A stretch of DNA of 64,000 nt from Methylobacterium planeticum. Lineage in GTDB: Bacteria; Pseudomonadota; Alphaproteobacteria; Rhizobiales; Beijerinckiaceae. Positions 47,814 through 58,343 of the stretch are shown piece after piece (the first letter of the stretch is position 1; each line of letters begins with the position of its first letter). The notes below the pieces were generated by a model. It made no database searches. It was not told the DNA's origin and saw only the letters and a list, made by a program, of their open reading frames with translations. A program made the translations under genes and the position numbers. The stretch covers positions 310,001 through 374,000 of the forward strand of contig NZ_VZZJ01000002.1 of NCBI RefSeq assembly GCF_008806345.1. The letters run 5' to 3'.

Positions 47814-48461
47814 ATGACGCGCATCCTCACCATCGCGAGCCAGAAGGGCGGGGCCGGCAAGACCACCCTGGCCGCCTCGCTCTCCGTCGCGGCGGCTCAG
47901 GGCGGCGAGCGCGTCGTCGCCCTCGACCTCGATCCGCAGGGCTCGCTCTGGAGCTGGAAGACCCTGCGTGCCGCCGCGGATCCGGCCGTCGACCGGGTCC
48001 AGCTCTGGGAACTGAGCCAGCTTCCGGAGATCCTGGCCGCCCTGGTGCCGCGGGGCGTCACGCTCGCCGTCCTCGACGCGGGCGGCCAGGCCGCGCACGC
48101 AAGCATCGCCGCCCTGCGGGCGGCCGACCTCGTGCTCGTGCCGGCCCGGCCCTCCCGCCTCGACCTCCTGGCGACGCGCCCGACGATCGAGGCCCTGGCC
48201 CGCCTCGGCATGGGGGACCGGCTGGCGCTGGTCCTGAACCAATGTCCCAGCCAGCACGGCGCCCGCACGCTCGCCTTCGCCGAGAGGCTGAAGCGGCTCG
48301 GCGTCCTGGCGGAGCCGACCGTGAACCTGCGCGTCGACCACCAGGACGCCCTCGGCCTCGGGCTCGGGGTGACGGAGCACGCCCCGGGCGGCAAGGCCGC
48401 GGATGAGATCCGGCGCCTGTGGGCCTGGATCCGGGGTCGCCTCGGGCCGGCGCCCGCCTGA
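47814..48461 (+). CDS. Orphan ParA/MinD-type ATPase
   Basis: The protein has 215 residues. The deviant Walker A motif KGGAGKTT (about 11-18) with its signature lysine, the LDLDPQGSLWSWK segment and the later LDAGGQA and LVPARPSRLDLLAT motifs place it with ParA partition and positioning ATPases. It lacks an N-terminal helix-turn-helix, and no parB follows, so it is probably not the chromosomal partition ParA. It could position a cellular cargo or be of unknown role. A strong hairpin lies just upstream. PsiE converges with it, 23 bp away. Confidence 0.88.
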   Translation: MTRILTIASQKGGAGKTTLAASLSVAAAQGGERVVALDLDPQGSLWSWKTLRAAADPAVDRVQLWELSQLPEILAALVPRGVTLAVLDAGGQAAHASIAALRAADLVLVPARPSRLDLLATRPTIEALARLGMGDRLALVLNQCPSQHGARTLAFAERLKRLGVLAEPTVNLRVDHQDALGLGLGVTEHAPGGKAADEIRRLWAWIRGRLGPAPA

Positions 48462-48484
48462 ACGGGCGACGGGGCGGGCCCGCC

Positions 48485-49024
48485 TCAGGCGCTGCTGTTC
48501 TCCGGTCCCGGCTCCTCCTCGCCCGCCGGGCGGTCGTCGTCGCGGGCGCGGTGGAGGAGGAAGATCGACAGGACCATGGTGAGGATCAGGCCGGCCAGGA
48601 CGCCGAGCTCGATCATGGAGGCGCGAAACAGCGCCTCCTTCTCGGCCGACCATTCCTTGGCGTGCATGATCTCCGAGGATTGCAGGGTGATCACGAGGAC
48701 GCGCCGGATCGAGGCGATCAGGCCGACGATCAGGAAGGGCTCGCAGGTCAACTTGCCCGAGCGCATCGAGACCCGCACCGTGTGCAGGATCTCGACCAGC
48801 ATCAGCAGGAACAGCAGCCGGTCGACGATCTCGAGGAGCTGCTGCGCGCCGCCGAGGGTGTGGAGCGCCTCCCAGGTCAGCCCCGCCGCGTCGATCAGTG
48901 CCAGGACCGCCGTGACGGCGAGGAGCAGGCCGAGCGCGGCGTAGATCGCGTGCTCGGTATGCAGGAAGATGAAGGCGGAGACCCGCGTCAGGCGGCCGTG
49001 GTGCTCTTCCGATCCCTCGACCAT
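48485..49024 (-). CDS. PsiE family membrane protein
   Basis: This 179-residue protein has four hydrophobic helices (about 27-46, 65-82, 95-115 and 140-160), in the pattern of phosphate-starvation-inducible PsiE proteins. Family segments are LEIVDRLLFLLMLVEILHTV and CEPFLIVGLIASIRRVLVIT. Its function is unknown. The tail is acidic (DDDRPAGEEEPG). A GGGAGGA ribosome binding site precedes the ATG at 49024. It follows the DUF4337 gene on the same strand (108 bp). Confidence 0.85.
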   Translation of the reverse strand: MVEGSEEHHGRLTRVSAFIFLHTEHAIYAALGLLLAVTAVLALIDAAGLTWEALHTLGGAQQLLEIVDRLLFLLMLVEILHTVRVSMRSGKLTCEPFLIVGLIASIRRVLVITLQSSEIMHAKEWSAEKEALFRASMIELGVLAGLILTMVLSIFLLHRARDDDRPAGEEEPGPENSSA

Positions 49025-49132
49025 GCGGTCCTCCCGACCTCCGTGCCGGGATGAGACAGGAGCCGGGCGCCGCCGTCCAGGCGGCGCCGCGCCGCGCCGC
49101 CGATCAATCTCCCGTGATCGGGCGGAAGGATC

Positions 49133-49690
49133 TCAGCCGAACAGGTGGAGCACGTGGGGGGCGAAGAATCCGAAGCCGAGCATCACGGCGCCCGCGAGGC
49201 CGAGCAGGCCGCCCGCGAAGACCAGGGCGGTGATGCCGGTGATGACCTCGGCCGAGGCCAGCACGATGCCGATCTGGAAGGCGGCTGAGGCCAGCTCGTA
49301 ATGGTGGTAGCGGTGCAGCGCGAGGTCGCGCTTCTCCTGGCTCGCCTTGGCCTTCTCGGCGAGCTCCTTGCGGCCCTCGCCGGTGGCGGGCTCGGAGTCC
49401 CAGCGCGCCAGGGTTTTGGCCCACTCGGCCCGCTTGGCCTGGATCGCCGCGTCGTTCGTGCCCGGGGGCAGCAGCCCCAGCGCCTCGTCGGCGGTCTTCA
49501 CCACGGTGCCCCGGATGGTGCGGGCCTGGAAGTAGGCCCATTGGTTCGAGGCCTCGACATTGGCGCTCAGCGCCTCGGTCTGCGCGCCCTTGCCCGCCGT
49601 CTCGCTGAAGGCGAGGCAGAGGGCCAGGACCGAGATCAGCAGCGCGACGCGCCTGTTCGAGCCCTCGATCGCCCCGTGACCACCCGACAT
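49133..49690 (-). CDS. DUF4337 family membrane protein
   Basis: The protein has 185 residues. An N-terminal TM helix (about 15-32) is followed by ALSANVEASNQWAYFQARTIRGTV, the DUF4337 hallmark. A long charged helical region comes next (about 60-125, with EGRKELAEKAKASQEKRDLA), then two TM helices near the C-terminus. The family is common beside other small membrane proteins and has no assigned role. It sits between hemA and the PsiE gene, all three on the same strand. Confidence 0.85.
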   Translation of the reverse strand: MSGGHGAIEGSNRRVALLISVLALCLAFSETAGKGAQTEALSANVEASNQWAYFQARTIRGTVVKTADEALGLLPPGTNDAAIQAKRAEWAKTLARWDSEPATGEGRKELAEKAKASQEKRDLALHRYHHYELASAAFQIGIVLASAEVITGITALVFAGGLLGLAGAVMLGFGFFAPHVLHLFG

Positions 49691-49794
49691 GTCGATGCCC
49701 CCTGTTGATTCGTTGGGGGCGAGTCACAGCCTATCCGGGGCGCGCTGGCAATCCGGCGGGCGGGCCGGGGCAGGCCGGACGAGACGCGGCGGCG

Positions 49795-51081
49795 CTACTC
49801 CGCCGCCTCGACGAAGACGGTGCCGGCGCGGGGCAGGTCGAGGGTGTCCCAGGTCTCGGCCAGCGCCGCCGTGAGCTTGGTGATGCGCGCCTCGTCGTGG
49901 AACGGCGAGGGGGTGATGCGCAGGCGCTCGGTGCCGCGCGGCACGGTCGGGTAATTGATCGGCTGGATGTAGATGCCGTGGCGCTCGAGCAGGTGGTCGG
50001 CCGCCGCCTTGCAGAGCTCGGCGTCGCCCACCATCACGGGCACGATATGGGTCTCGGTCTGCAGCACCGGCAGGCCCGCGGCCTCGAGCGCGGCCTTGGT
50101 CTTCTGGGCCTGGCGCTGGTGCGCCGCCCGCTCCTCGCCGGAGCGCTTGAGGTAGCGCACCGAGGCGCGGGCGGCCGCCGCGATCGCGGGGGGCAGCGCG
50201 GTGGTGAAGATGAAGCCGGCGGCGTGGCTGCGCACCGCGTCGCAGAGGATGCCGGAGCCCGTGATGTAGCCGCCGACGCAGCCGAAGCCCTTGGCCAGCG
50301 TCCCCTCGATCACGTCGACCCGGTCCATCACCCCGTCGCGCTCGGCGATGCCGGCGCCGCGCGGCCCGTAGAGGCCGACTGCGTGGACCTCGTCCAGATA
50401 GGTCATGGCGCCGTAGCGCCGGGCGAGGTCGCAGATCCGGCCGATCGGCGCGACGTCGCCGTCCATCGAGTAGACGCTCTCGAACACGATCAGCTTCGGG
50501 CGGTCGCCAGCCTCGACCAGCAGTTCCTCGAGATGTGCGAGGTCGTTGTGGCGGAAGACGCGCTTCTCGCAGCCGGAATGGCGCACGCCCTCGATCATCG
50601 AGTTGTGGTTGAAGGCGTCCGACAGGATCAGGCAATCCGGGATCAGCTTGGCGATGGTCGAGATGCCGGCCTGATTCGAGACGTAGCCCGAGGTGAAGAC
50701 GAGGCCCGCCTCCTTGCCGTGGAGGTCGGCGAGCTCGCGCTCGAGATCGACCAGCGGCGAGTTGTTGCCCGCGATGTTGCGGGTGCCGCCCGCGCCGACG
50801 CCGCAGCGGAGCGCGGTCTGGGTCATGGCCGAGACCACCTCGGGGTGCTGGCCCATGCCGAGGTAATCGTTCGAGCACCAGACCGTGATCTCGCGGATCG
50901 AGCCGTCGGACCGGCGCCAGTTGGCGGTCGGGAAGCGGCCGGCGATGCGCTCGATGTCGGCGAAGACGCGGTAGCGGCGCTCGCCGTGCAGGCGCTCCAG
51001 CGCGCCGCGGAAATGCGCCTCGTAATCGGTGCCCCTGCCCGGAGCCGGAATCGTGTCGGGCGTCGTCGTCGTCGCGGGCAT
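49795..51081 (-). CDS. hemA: 5-aminolevulinate synthase
   Basis: This PLP enzyme condenses succinyl-CoA and glycine to 5-aminolevulinate, the first step of tetrapyrrole synthesis by the Shemin route. The 428 residues include [53 protein letters not shown] and the PLP lysine in [12 protein letters not shown] (about 263). I chose the ATG at 51081, and a TTG nine nt earlier is the alternative. The upstream 51280-51310 region has a TTGGAA/TTCCAA inverted repeat of unknown meaning. Confidence 0.96.
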   Translation of the reverse strand: MPATTTTPDTIPAPGRGTDYEAHFRGALERLHGERRYRVFADIERIAGRFPTANWRRSDGSIREITVWCSNDYLGMGQHPEVVSAMTQTALRCGVGAGGTRNIAGNNSPLVDLERELADLHGKEAGLVFTSGYVSNQAGISTIAKLIPDCLILSDAFNHNSMIEGVRHSGCEKRVFRHNDLAHLEELLVEAGDRPKLIVFESVYSMDGDVAPIGRICDLARRYGAMTYLDEVHAVGLYGPRGAGIAERDGVMDRVDVIEGTLAKGFGCVGGYITGSGILCDAVRSHAAGFIFTTALPPAIAAAARASVRYLKRSGEERAAHQRQAQKTKAALEAAGLPVLQTETHIVPVMVGDAELCKAAADHLLERHGIYIQPINYPTVPRGTERLRITPSPFHDEARITKLTAALAETWDTLDLPRAGTVFVEAAE

Positions 51082-51387
51082 GCGGGTCAAGGGGCTCGTC
51101 CTTCGCGTGGCTGACCGGGCGACCGATGCGCGGCCCGGAGCGGGATCGTCGAGGAGGGGCCCGCTCGCTTTCGAGCCCTCGTTCCGGGAGGCCTTGCGCG
51201 GGTCCCGCCCGATCTCGCATCAGAGGGAGGGTGTTTCCTTGCGGGCGTCTTTACCGGGCGCCGTCGGGGCTAGGATACAGGCGGATTTGGAATCGGTTCA
51301 AGCTGGGTTCCAACATCCCTGCTTTGCATCCGGTATGCGCATCGGGCAAAGCCCACACGAGGTCCGGGCGACGATGGGTCGCGCAGC

Positions 51388-51606
51388 ATGAGCACGAAGA
51401 ACGATCCCGCCCGCGCCGAGCGATTGAAGGCGGCGCTGAGGGACAACCTGCGGCGGCGCAAGGCGCAGGGCCGCGAGCGGGCCGCGCCCGACGCCCGCGA
51501 ACCTGGGAATGCCGCCGGTACGGCCCCCGAAACCCCCGAGGCCGGGGAGCGCGCGCAAGAAGGCGCGCAGGAGGGCGCGGCGCCCGCGGCCGAGCCCGGC
51601 GCCTGA
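51388..51606 (+). CDS. Small basic protein upstream of murA (72 aa)
   Basis: The N-terminal half (ERLKAALRDNLRRRKAQGRER) is a strongly basic helix. It resembles the short conserved proteins often found directly before murA in alphaproteobacteria. The second half is Ala/Glu/Pro-rich and looks unstructured. No function is known. It lies 125 bp upstream of murA on the same strand and is divergent from hemA. Confidence 0.7.
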   Translation: MSTKNDPARAERLKAALRDNLRRRKAQGRERAAPDAREPGNAAGTAPETPEAGERAQEGAQEGAAPAAEPGA

Positions 51607-51731
51607 TCCCGGTCCCCTTTCCGCCAAAACTGCCCTATACGTGGCCGTAACGAACCGGGCGCGACAACGCGCCCCCAGGGGAATGACCGGCGCCGTCCCG
51701 CCCGCGCGGCGCGGCGCCCCAGAGGACCGAC

Positions 51732-53021
<1,290 letters not shown>

Positions 53022-53099
53022 CCGCGCGGCCGGGATGCGCGCCCCGGCCGCGTGGCGGGGCGCCGCGCCCCCGCAGCCTCGGGCCGTCGCTGCGGGCGG

Positions 53100-53190
53100 C
53101 AAGCGGGCCCGGGACGCACGACGAAGCCCCTTCTCCCGTGCGGTTGAGGGGTGCGGTCAGGGATGCGACCGCTCCGGAGCGCCCGTTCCT
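53100..53190. repeat. Degenerate remnant of the palindromic repeat
   Basis: CTTCTCCCGTGCGG, GAGGGGTGCGG and GATGCGACCGCTCCGGAG occur in the same order as in the 173-bp units near 11 and 13.4 kb, but the palindrome arms have decayed. It fills most of the 179-bp gap after murA. Confidence 0.5.
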
Positions 53191-53200
53191 CCCGCCCGGA

Positions 53201-53545
53201 TCAGCCGCCGATCTGGCCGCGCTTGAAGCCGAAGCCGGGGACCTCGCAGCCGCAGGCCGAGTTGAAGGGGGCCGGGCGCGTCATGCAATTGCCGCGGGCG
53301 GTGACGCAGATGCTGCTGCGCCGGCCGCCGGGGGGGCCGAAATCGCGCCGGCGCTCGTAGCGGTCCTCATCGTAGCCGCGGCGGCGGTCGTAGCGGTCGT
53401 CCTCGTAGCGCCGGTCGTAGCGGCGGCCGCCGTAATCGTCGCCGCCGTAATACTGGGCGCTGGCCCCGACGGCGCCGAGCGTCGTGCCGAGGGTCAGGGC
53501 GGCGATCGCCGCGAGCGTGATGCGCTTCACCGTCAAGGTCTCCAT
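53201..53545 (-). CDS. Exported Tyr/Arg/Asp-rich protein (114 aa)
   Basis: The N-terminal signal peptide (1-31) ends ASA-QY. The middle (32-70) is a repeat of Arg-Tyr-Asp/Glu units (YDRRYEDDRYDRRR) that should be flexible. The C-terminal 40 residues hold four cysteines in SSICVTARGNCMT and NSACGCEVPGFGF, probably a compact disulfide-bonded module. It is not assigned to a family. It converges with murA. Confidence 0.72.
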   Translation of the reverse strand: METLTVKRITLAAIAALTLGTTLGAVGASAQYYGGDDYGGRRYDRRYEDDRYDRRRGYDEDRYERRRDFGPPGGRRSSICVTARGNCMTRPAPFNSACGCEVPGFGFKRGQIGG

Positions 53546-53784
53546 CGTCGTCCGATACGGGTCCTGGCGCGACTGTAATCCCGTGAGATGAACGCCGCCT
53601 GAGGCCGCCCGGCCGCCTCTCCGCCCCGTCGAACCGGCGGCGCGGCGCCCGCGGATCGTCGCCGGCGCACCCGCCCCGGCACGGCCGACGGTTGCCGGAC
53701 GGGGATCGCCTCGCTACCTACGCCTCCAGCCCATCCATCGACCTGACGCAGGCATCCCGCCTGCCGGAGCGCGACTGCCTCGCC

Positions 53785-54258
53785 ATGGAGCTCCTCAAGC
53801 TCGCCGCCCTCGACGCCGAGGACCTCACCGTGATCTCGGCCCACCTGCAGGACGCGGTCCTGCGGGCGGGCGACCTCACCTACCTGGCCGCCGAGCACCG
53901 CTTCGTCCTGGCGGTGCGCCGCTTCGACTGGTCGATCCGCGACGGCGAGGCCCCGCGGCGCCGGCTCGCCGGGGTGCATTTCGAGCGCGTGCTCGGGGTC
54001 CGCACCCGCGGCATCGCGCCGGGGCAGGGGGCCGAGACGGCGCTGAGCCTGCTCGCGGTGACGTTCGAGCCGGTGGACGCGCCCTCGGGCACCGTCACGC
54101 TGATCTTCTCCGGGGGCGCCGCGATCCGCCTCGACGTCGAGTGCATCGAGGTCCGGATGAAGGATCTCGGCCCCGTCTGGGAGACCGAGTCGCAGCCGGT
54201 CCACGCGCCGGACCTGGAGCCCGGCCCGCCGCCGCGCCTCGGCGCCGCGCCGAACTGA
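53785..54258 (+). CDS. DUF2948 family protein
   Basis: The protein of 157 residues begins MELLKLAALDAEDLTVISAHLQDAV, the conserved opening of DUF2948. FVLAVRRFDWS, RRRLAGVHFERVLGVR and LSLLAVTFEP follow. The function is unknown. Family members sit next to hisD in many alphaproteobacteria, as here (59-bp gap). I chose the ATG at 53785 because the conserved region starts there, although a longer in-frame start at 53692 exists and the ribosome binding site is weak. Confidence 0.85.
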   Translation: MELLKLAALDAEDLTVISAHLQDAVLRAGDLTYLAAEHRFVLAVRRFDWSIRDGEAPRRRLAGVHFERVLGVRTRGIAPGQGAETALSLLAVTFEPVDAPSGTVTLIFSGGAAIRLDVECIEVRMKDLGPVWETESQPVHAPDLEPGPPPRLGAAPN

Positions 54259-54317
54259 GCCCCAGGCCGACCCCGGCCCGCAATCCCGCCCCTTCCCGAC
54301 AGGACGGCACATCCCCG

Positions 54318-55613
54318 ATGGTTCGCCTCGACAGCACCGCCCCCGGCTTCGCGCAGGACTTCACGCGCCTGCTCACCGTCAAGCGCGAGATCTCGGAGGA
54401 TGTCGACGAGACCGTGCGGGGCATCATCGCGGGCGTCGTCGCGGGCGGCGATGTGGCCCTCGTCGACTACACCCGCCGCCTCGACCGCCTCGGCGCCACG
54501 TTCTCCGAGGCGCATCTGCGGGTCGCCGAGGCCGAGATCGCCGAGGCCCTCGACGCCTGCCCGCCCGAGGCCCTGGCGGCCCTGAAGCTCGCGGCGGAGC
54601 GGATCGAGGCGTTCCACCGCCAGCAGATGCCGGCGGACCACATGGCCACCGACAGCCTCGGCGTCAGCGCGGGGTGGCGCTGGACGGCGCTCGAATCGGT
54701 CGGCCTCTACGTGCCCGGCGGCACCGCGAGCTATCCCTCCTCGGTCCTGATGAACGCGGTGCCGGCCCGGGTCGCCGGCGTGCCCCGCATCGTCATGGTG
54801 GTGCCGACCCCCGAGGGCGTCGTGAACCCGCTGGTCCTCGCGGCGGCCCACCTGTCGGGCGTGCACGAGGTCTACCGGGTCGGCGGCGCCCAGGCTGTGG
54901 CGGCCCTGGCCTACGGCACCCCCACCATCGCGCCGGTCGCCAAGATCGTGGGCCCCGGCAACGCCTGGGTGGCGGCGGCCAAGCGCCGGGTCTTCGGGCA
55001 GGTCGGGATCGACATGATCGCGGGCCCCTCCGAGGTGCTGATCCTCGCCGACGGCCACGCCAACCCGGACTGGATCGCCGCCGACCTCCTGGCCCAGGCC
55101 GAGCACGACGCGGCGGCCCAGTCGATCCTGATCACCGACAGCCCGGACCTCGCCCGGGCGGTGGAGGCCGCGGTCGAGCGGGCGCTGACGAGCCTCCCCC
55201 GGGCCGCGATCGCCCGCGCCAGCTGGCAGGATTACGGCGCCATCATCCTGGTACGGACCCTCGAGGAGGCGGTTCCCCTCGTCGATCGCCTCGCCCCCGA
55301 GCACCTCGAGATCGAGACCCTGGACGCCGAGGCGCTGGCCGCGCAGGTGCGCAATGCCGGGGCGATCTTCCTCGGCGCGCACACCCCGGAGGCCATCGGC
55401 GACTATGTCGGGGGCCCGAACCACGTGCTGCCGACCGCCCGCTCGGCCCGGTTCTCCTCGGGCCTCGGCATCCTCGACTTCATGAAGCGCACCACGATCC
55501 TGCGCTGCGACGCCGAGGCTCTGCGCGCCCTCGGCCCGGCCGCGATCGCCCTCGGACGCTCGGAGGGGCTCGAAGGCCATGCCCGCTCCGTCGCGATCCG
55601 CCTGAACCTGTGA
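54318..55613 (+). CDS. hisD: Histidinol dehydrogenase
   Basis: HisD oxidises histidinol to histidine in two NAD-dependent steps, the end of histidine synthesis. The protein has 431 residues. Landmarks are [22 protein letters not shown], the [14 protein letters not shown] cofactor region, [24 protein letters not shown] and the zinc site residues in [10 protein letters not shown] and APEHLEIET. hisC, an earlier step, starts at the right edge of the window, 8 kb away. Confidence 0.97.
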   Translation: MVRLDSTAPGFAQDFTRLLTVKREISEDVDETVRGIIAGVVAGGDVALVDYTRRLDRLGATFSEAHLRVAEAEIAEALDACPPEALAALKLAAERIEAFHRQQMPADHMATDSLGVSAGWRWTALESVGLYVPGGTASYPSSVLMNAVPARVAGVPRIVMVVPTPEGVVNPLVLAAAHLSGVHEVYRVGGAQAVAALAYGTPTIAPVAKIVGPGNAWVAAAKRRVFGQVGIDMIAGPSEVLILADGHANPDWIAADLLAQAEHDAAAQSILITDSPDLARAVEAAVERALTSLPRAAIARASWQDYGAIILVRTLEEAVPLVDRLAPEHLEIETLDAEALAAQVRNAGAIFLGAHTPEAIGDYVGGPNHVLPTARSARFSSGLGILDFMKRTTILRCDAEALRALGPAAIALGRSEGLEGHARSVAIRLNL

Positions 55614-55687
55614 TACTGGCGAGCTTGCGACCCCGGCGGACGAGAGCCGGGGCGCGGGCGATTCCGCGACGGGGGTGAGGCATCCGC

Positions 55688-56167
55688 ATGAGCGAGGCGA
55701 AGGGCAAGGACCGCCTCGCGGCGGTCACCCTCGACGACGAGTCGATCGGGCGGGGCAACCCGGATCAGGAGCACGAGCGCGCCATCGCGATCTTCGACAT
55801 CCTGGAGGACAACCGCTTCGCGATCCCGGGGCGCGAGGGGCCCTACGCGCTCACTCTCGGCCTCGTGGAGAACAAGCTCTCCTTCGCGATCTCGACGCCC
55901 GCGGGCGAGCCGGTGATGACGCACCTGCTCTCGCTCACCCCGTTCCGGCGGGTGATCCGCGACTACGAGATGATCTGCGAGAGCTATTACAACGCCATCC
56001 GCACCGCCTCGCCGACCCAGATCGAGGCCATCGACATGGGCCGCCGCGGCCTGCACAACGAGGCCTCGGAGACCCTGAAGCAACGCCTCGACGGCAAGGT
56101 CGACCTCGACCACGACACGGCGCGCCGCCTGTTCACCCTGATCTTCGCCCTGCACTGGAAGGGCTGA
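55688..56167 (+). CDS. UPF0262 family protein
   Basis: The protein of 159 residues matches UPF0262 throughout: [58 protein letters not shown] and the MGRRGLHNE segment. Its role is unknown. It is conserved beside hisD in Rhizobiales. A GGTGAGG ribosome binding site lies upstream. The next gene starts 55 bp later on the same strand, so hisD, this gene and the phosphatase may be one transcript. Confidence 0.92.
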   Translation: MSEAKGKDRLAAVTLDDESIGRGNPDQEHERAIAIFDILEDNRFAIPGREGPYALTLGLVENKLSFAISTPAGEPVMTHLLSLTPFRRVIRDYEMICESYYNAIRTASPTQIEAIDMGRRGLHNEASETLKQRLDGKVDLDHDTARRLFTLIFALHWKG

Positions 56168-56222
56168 GGCGCGTGGCGATGCGCGCCTCCCCGAGCGCCC
56201 CGGCCTGAGAGCGAGGCGGGCG

Positions 56223-56681
56223 ATGGACCACGCCGTCCCGAAGAGGAAGCGGGTGCAGTCGGCCCTGTTCATGTGCAATTTCAACGCCGTGCGCTCGCTC
56301 GCGGCGGAGGCGATCGCGCGCCATTATTTCGGCAAGTCGATCTACGTGCAGTCGGCGGGCGTGCGCTCGGGGGAGCCGGCCGATCCCTTCATGGTCGCGG
56401 CCCTCGACGAGATCGGCATCGACGCCTCCCGCCACAAACCCCGCACCCTCGACCAGCTGGAGGAGTGGGAGGGGCTGAACTTCGACCTCATCATCACCCT
56501 CGCGCCCGAGGCTCACCACGCCGCCCTGGAACTGACCCGGACGCTCGCGGCCGACGTCGAGTACTGGCCGACCCCCGACCCGACCGCCCTGCAGGACGCC
56601 GCCCGCGAGCAACGCCTCGACGCCTACCGCGACGTGCGCGACGGCCTGACCTACCGGATCAAGTCCCGCCTGAAGGGCTGA
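56223..56681 (+). CDS. Low-molecular-weight phosphotyrosine phosphatase-like protein
   Basis: The protein has 152 residues. The N-terminal P-loop is CNFNAVRS (C18-x5-R24-S25), so the nucleophile and arginine are present. It lacks the second cysteine and glycine of classical CxGNxCRS and looks more like arsenate-reductase-type loops. The general-acid aspartate may be in WPTPDPT. It could dephosphorylate protein tyrosine or reduce arsenate, and neither is proven. It follows UPF0262, the usual alphaproteobacterial order. Confidence 0.85.
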   Translation: MDHAVPKRKRVQSALFMCNFNAVRSLAAEAIARHYFGKSIYVQSAGVRSGEPADPFMVAALDEIGIDASRHKPRTLDQLEEWEGLNFDLIITLAPEAHHAALELTRTLAADVEYWPTPDPTALQDAAREQRLDAYRDVRDGLTYRIKSRLKG

Positions 56682-56754
56682 GGCCGGGAGGCGCCGCGCG
56701 GCCCGCACCGCGCGCCGGCTTTACGGGCCGCGCGCGGGCGAACATACCGGCCTG

Positions 56755-58056
56755 ATGGAAACCCACACCGACCTCTGGCTCGCCGCGAGCATCGTGGTGA
56801 TCTCCCTCCTGCTCTCGGCCTTCTTCGCGGGCGCCGAGACGGCCTTCACGGCGGCCTCCCGGGCCCGGATGCTCTCCCTCGAGACCGGGGGCGATGCCCG
56901 GGCCGGCATCGTCAACCGCATCCTGGCGATGCGCGAGCGCTTCATCGGCGCCATGCTGATCGGCTACAACATCGTGGCGATCGGGGCCTCGGCCTTCACC
57001 ACCAGCGTGCTGACGGCGGTCTTCGGCAAGAGCGGCGTGCTCTACGCCACCGCCGGCATGTCGGTCCTCGTCATCGTCTTCGCGGAGGTGCTGCCCAAGA
57101 CCCTGGCGATCAGCACCCCCGACCGGGCCGCCCTGATGATGGCCCGCCCCGTGGCCTTCATGGTGGCGGTGCTCGGGCCGCTGGCGGTGGCGATCGAGAG
57201 CCTGGTGCGGCTGATGCTGCGCCCCTTCGGCATCACCATCGGGGCGCATCAGTCGATCCTGTCGCCCACCGAGGAGATCCGCGGCCAGGTCGCCCTGCTG
57301 CACCGGGAGGGCGGCGTGGCCAAGGCCGAGCGCGACATGCTGGGCGGCCTCCTCGACCTCTCCGACCTCTCGGTTTCCGAGGTGATGGTCCACCGCACCA
57401 AGATGCGCATCATCAACGCCGACCTGCCCTCGGAGGACATCGTCCGCGAGGTGCTGTCCTCGCCCTATACCCGGATGCCCCTCTGGCGCGGCACGCCGGA
57501 GAACATCGTGGGGGTGCTCCACGCCAAGGACCTCCTGCGCGCCCTCGACGCGGCGGGCGGCGACGCCTCCGGCCTCAGGGTCGAGGCCCTGGCCCTCGAG
57601 ACCTGGTTCGTGCCCGACACCACAAGCCTGCGCGACCAGCTCAAGGCGTTCCTGGCCAAGAAGACCCACTTCGCCCTCGTGGTCGACGAGTACGGCGAGG
57701 TGATGGGCCTCGTCACCCTGGAGGACATCCTGGAGGAGATCGTCGGCGACATCGCGGACGAGCACGACGTCACGGTCTCGGGGGTGCGCCCGCAGGGGGA
57801 CGGCTCCGTCAACGCCGACGGCAGCGTGCCGATCCGCGACCTCAACCGGGCCATGGACTGGAACCTTCCCGACGACGAGGCCACCACCATCGCGGGCCTC
57901 GTCATCCACGAGGCCCGGGCGATCCCCGACCAGGGCACCGCCTTCAACTTCCACGGCTTCCGCTTCCAGGTCCTGCGCAAGGCCAAGAACCGCATCACCA
58001 CCCTGCGCATCACCCCCCTCGACCCGACCCCGGCGGCGAAGCGCGAGGAGGGGTGA
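56755..58056 (+). CDS. CNNM/CorC family protein (DUF21 plus CBS domains)
   Basis: The protein has 433 residues. An N-terminal DUF21 domain has four membrane segments (about 8-30, 65-88, 95-115 and 125-150) with FFAGAETAFTAASRARM and VLPKTLAI. A CBS pair (about 215-345) contains VSEVMVHRTKM and VVDEYGEVMGLVTLEDILEEIVGDI. The C-terminal transporter-associated CorC_HlyC domain ends with FHGFRFQVL. The family is linked to magnesium and cobalt homeostasis. It starts 73 bp after the phosphatase gene, at the position where infA is expected in relatives (from memory). Confidence 0.92.
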   Translation: METHTDLWLAASIVVISLLLSAFFAGAETAFTAASRARMLSLETGGDARAGIVNRILAMRERFIGAMLIGYNIVAIGASAFTTSVLTAVFGKSGVLYATAGMSVLVIVFAEVLPKTLAISTPDRAALMMARPVAFMVAVLGPLAVAIESLVRLMLRPFGITIGAHQSILSPTEEIRGQVALLHREGGVAKAERDMLGGLLDLSDLSVSEVMVHRTKMRIINADLPSEDIVREVLSSPYTRMPLWRGTPENIVGVLHAKDLLRALDAAGGDASGLRVEALALETWFVPDTTSLRDQLKAFLAKKTHFALVVDEYGEVMGLVTLEDILEEIVGDIADEHDVTVSGVRPQGDGSVNADGSVPIRDLNRAMDWNLPDDEATTIAGLVIHEARAIPDQGTAFNFHGFRFQVLRKAKNRITTLRITPLDPTPAAKREEG

Positions 58057-58068
58057 GGGGCCGCACGG

Positions 58069-58080
58069 GGTTTTCACGTG
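58069..58080. other. GGTTTTCACGTG element, copy 2
   Basis: The same 12-mer as at 43803-43814, with GTTAAC following at 58085-58090. It lies 12 bp after the CNNM/CBS stop, in the 287-bp spacer before the diguanylate cyclase gene. That spacer also holds a CGATTCCTGTGG duplication (58133-58160) and no gene. Confidence 0.4.
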
Positions 58081-58343
58081 CAACGTTAACGGATCCTCGC
58101 GCCCGAGGCTGCGCGGCCGTCCCGTTCGGGGCCGATTCCTGTGGGCGATTCCTGTGGCCGATCCGCATCACGCCCGGTACGGAGCCAGACCCGGCGGGGA
58201 TTGACCGGGTCGGAATCCGATCAAAGCAACCTTTGGGTCGCATTTGAGCGATAGCCTCAACCTTGCCTTCGGCATGGCGGTCCTACCGACGGGGCTGGGT
58301 GTCGCGGCGGGTTGGGCCGGCCGCGGATGCCGGAAGGAGATCG

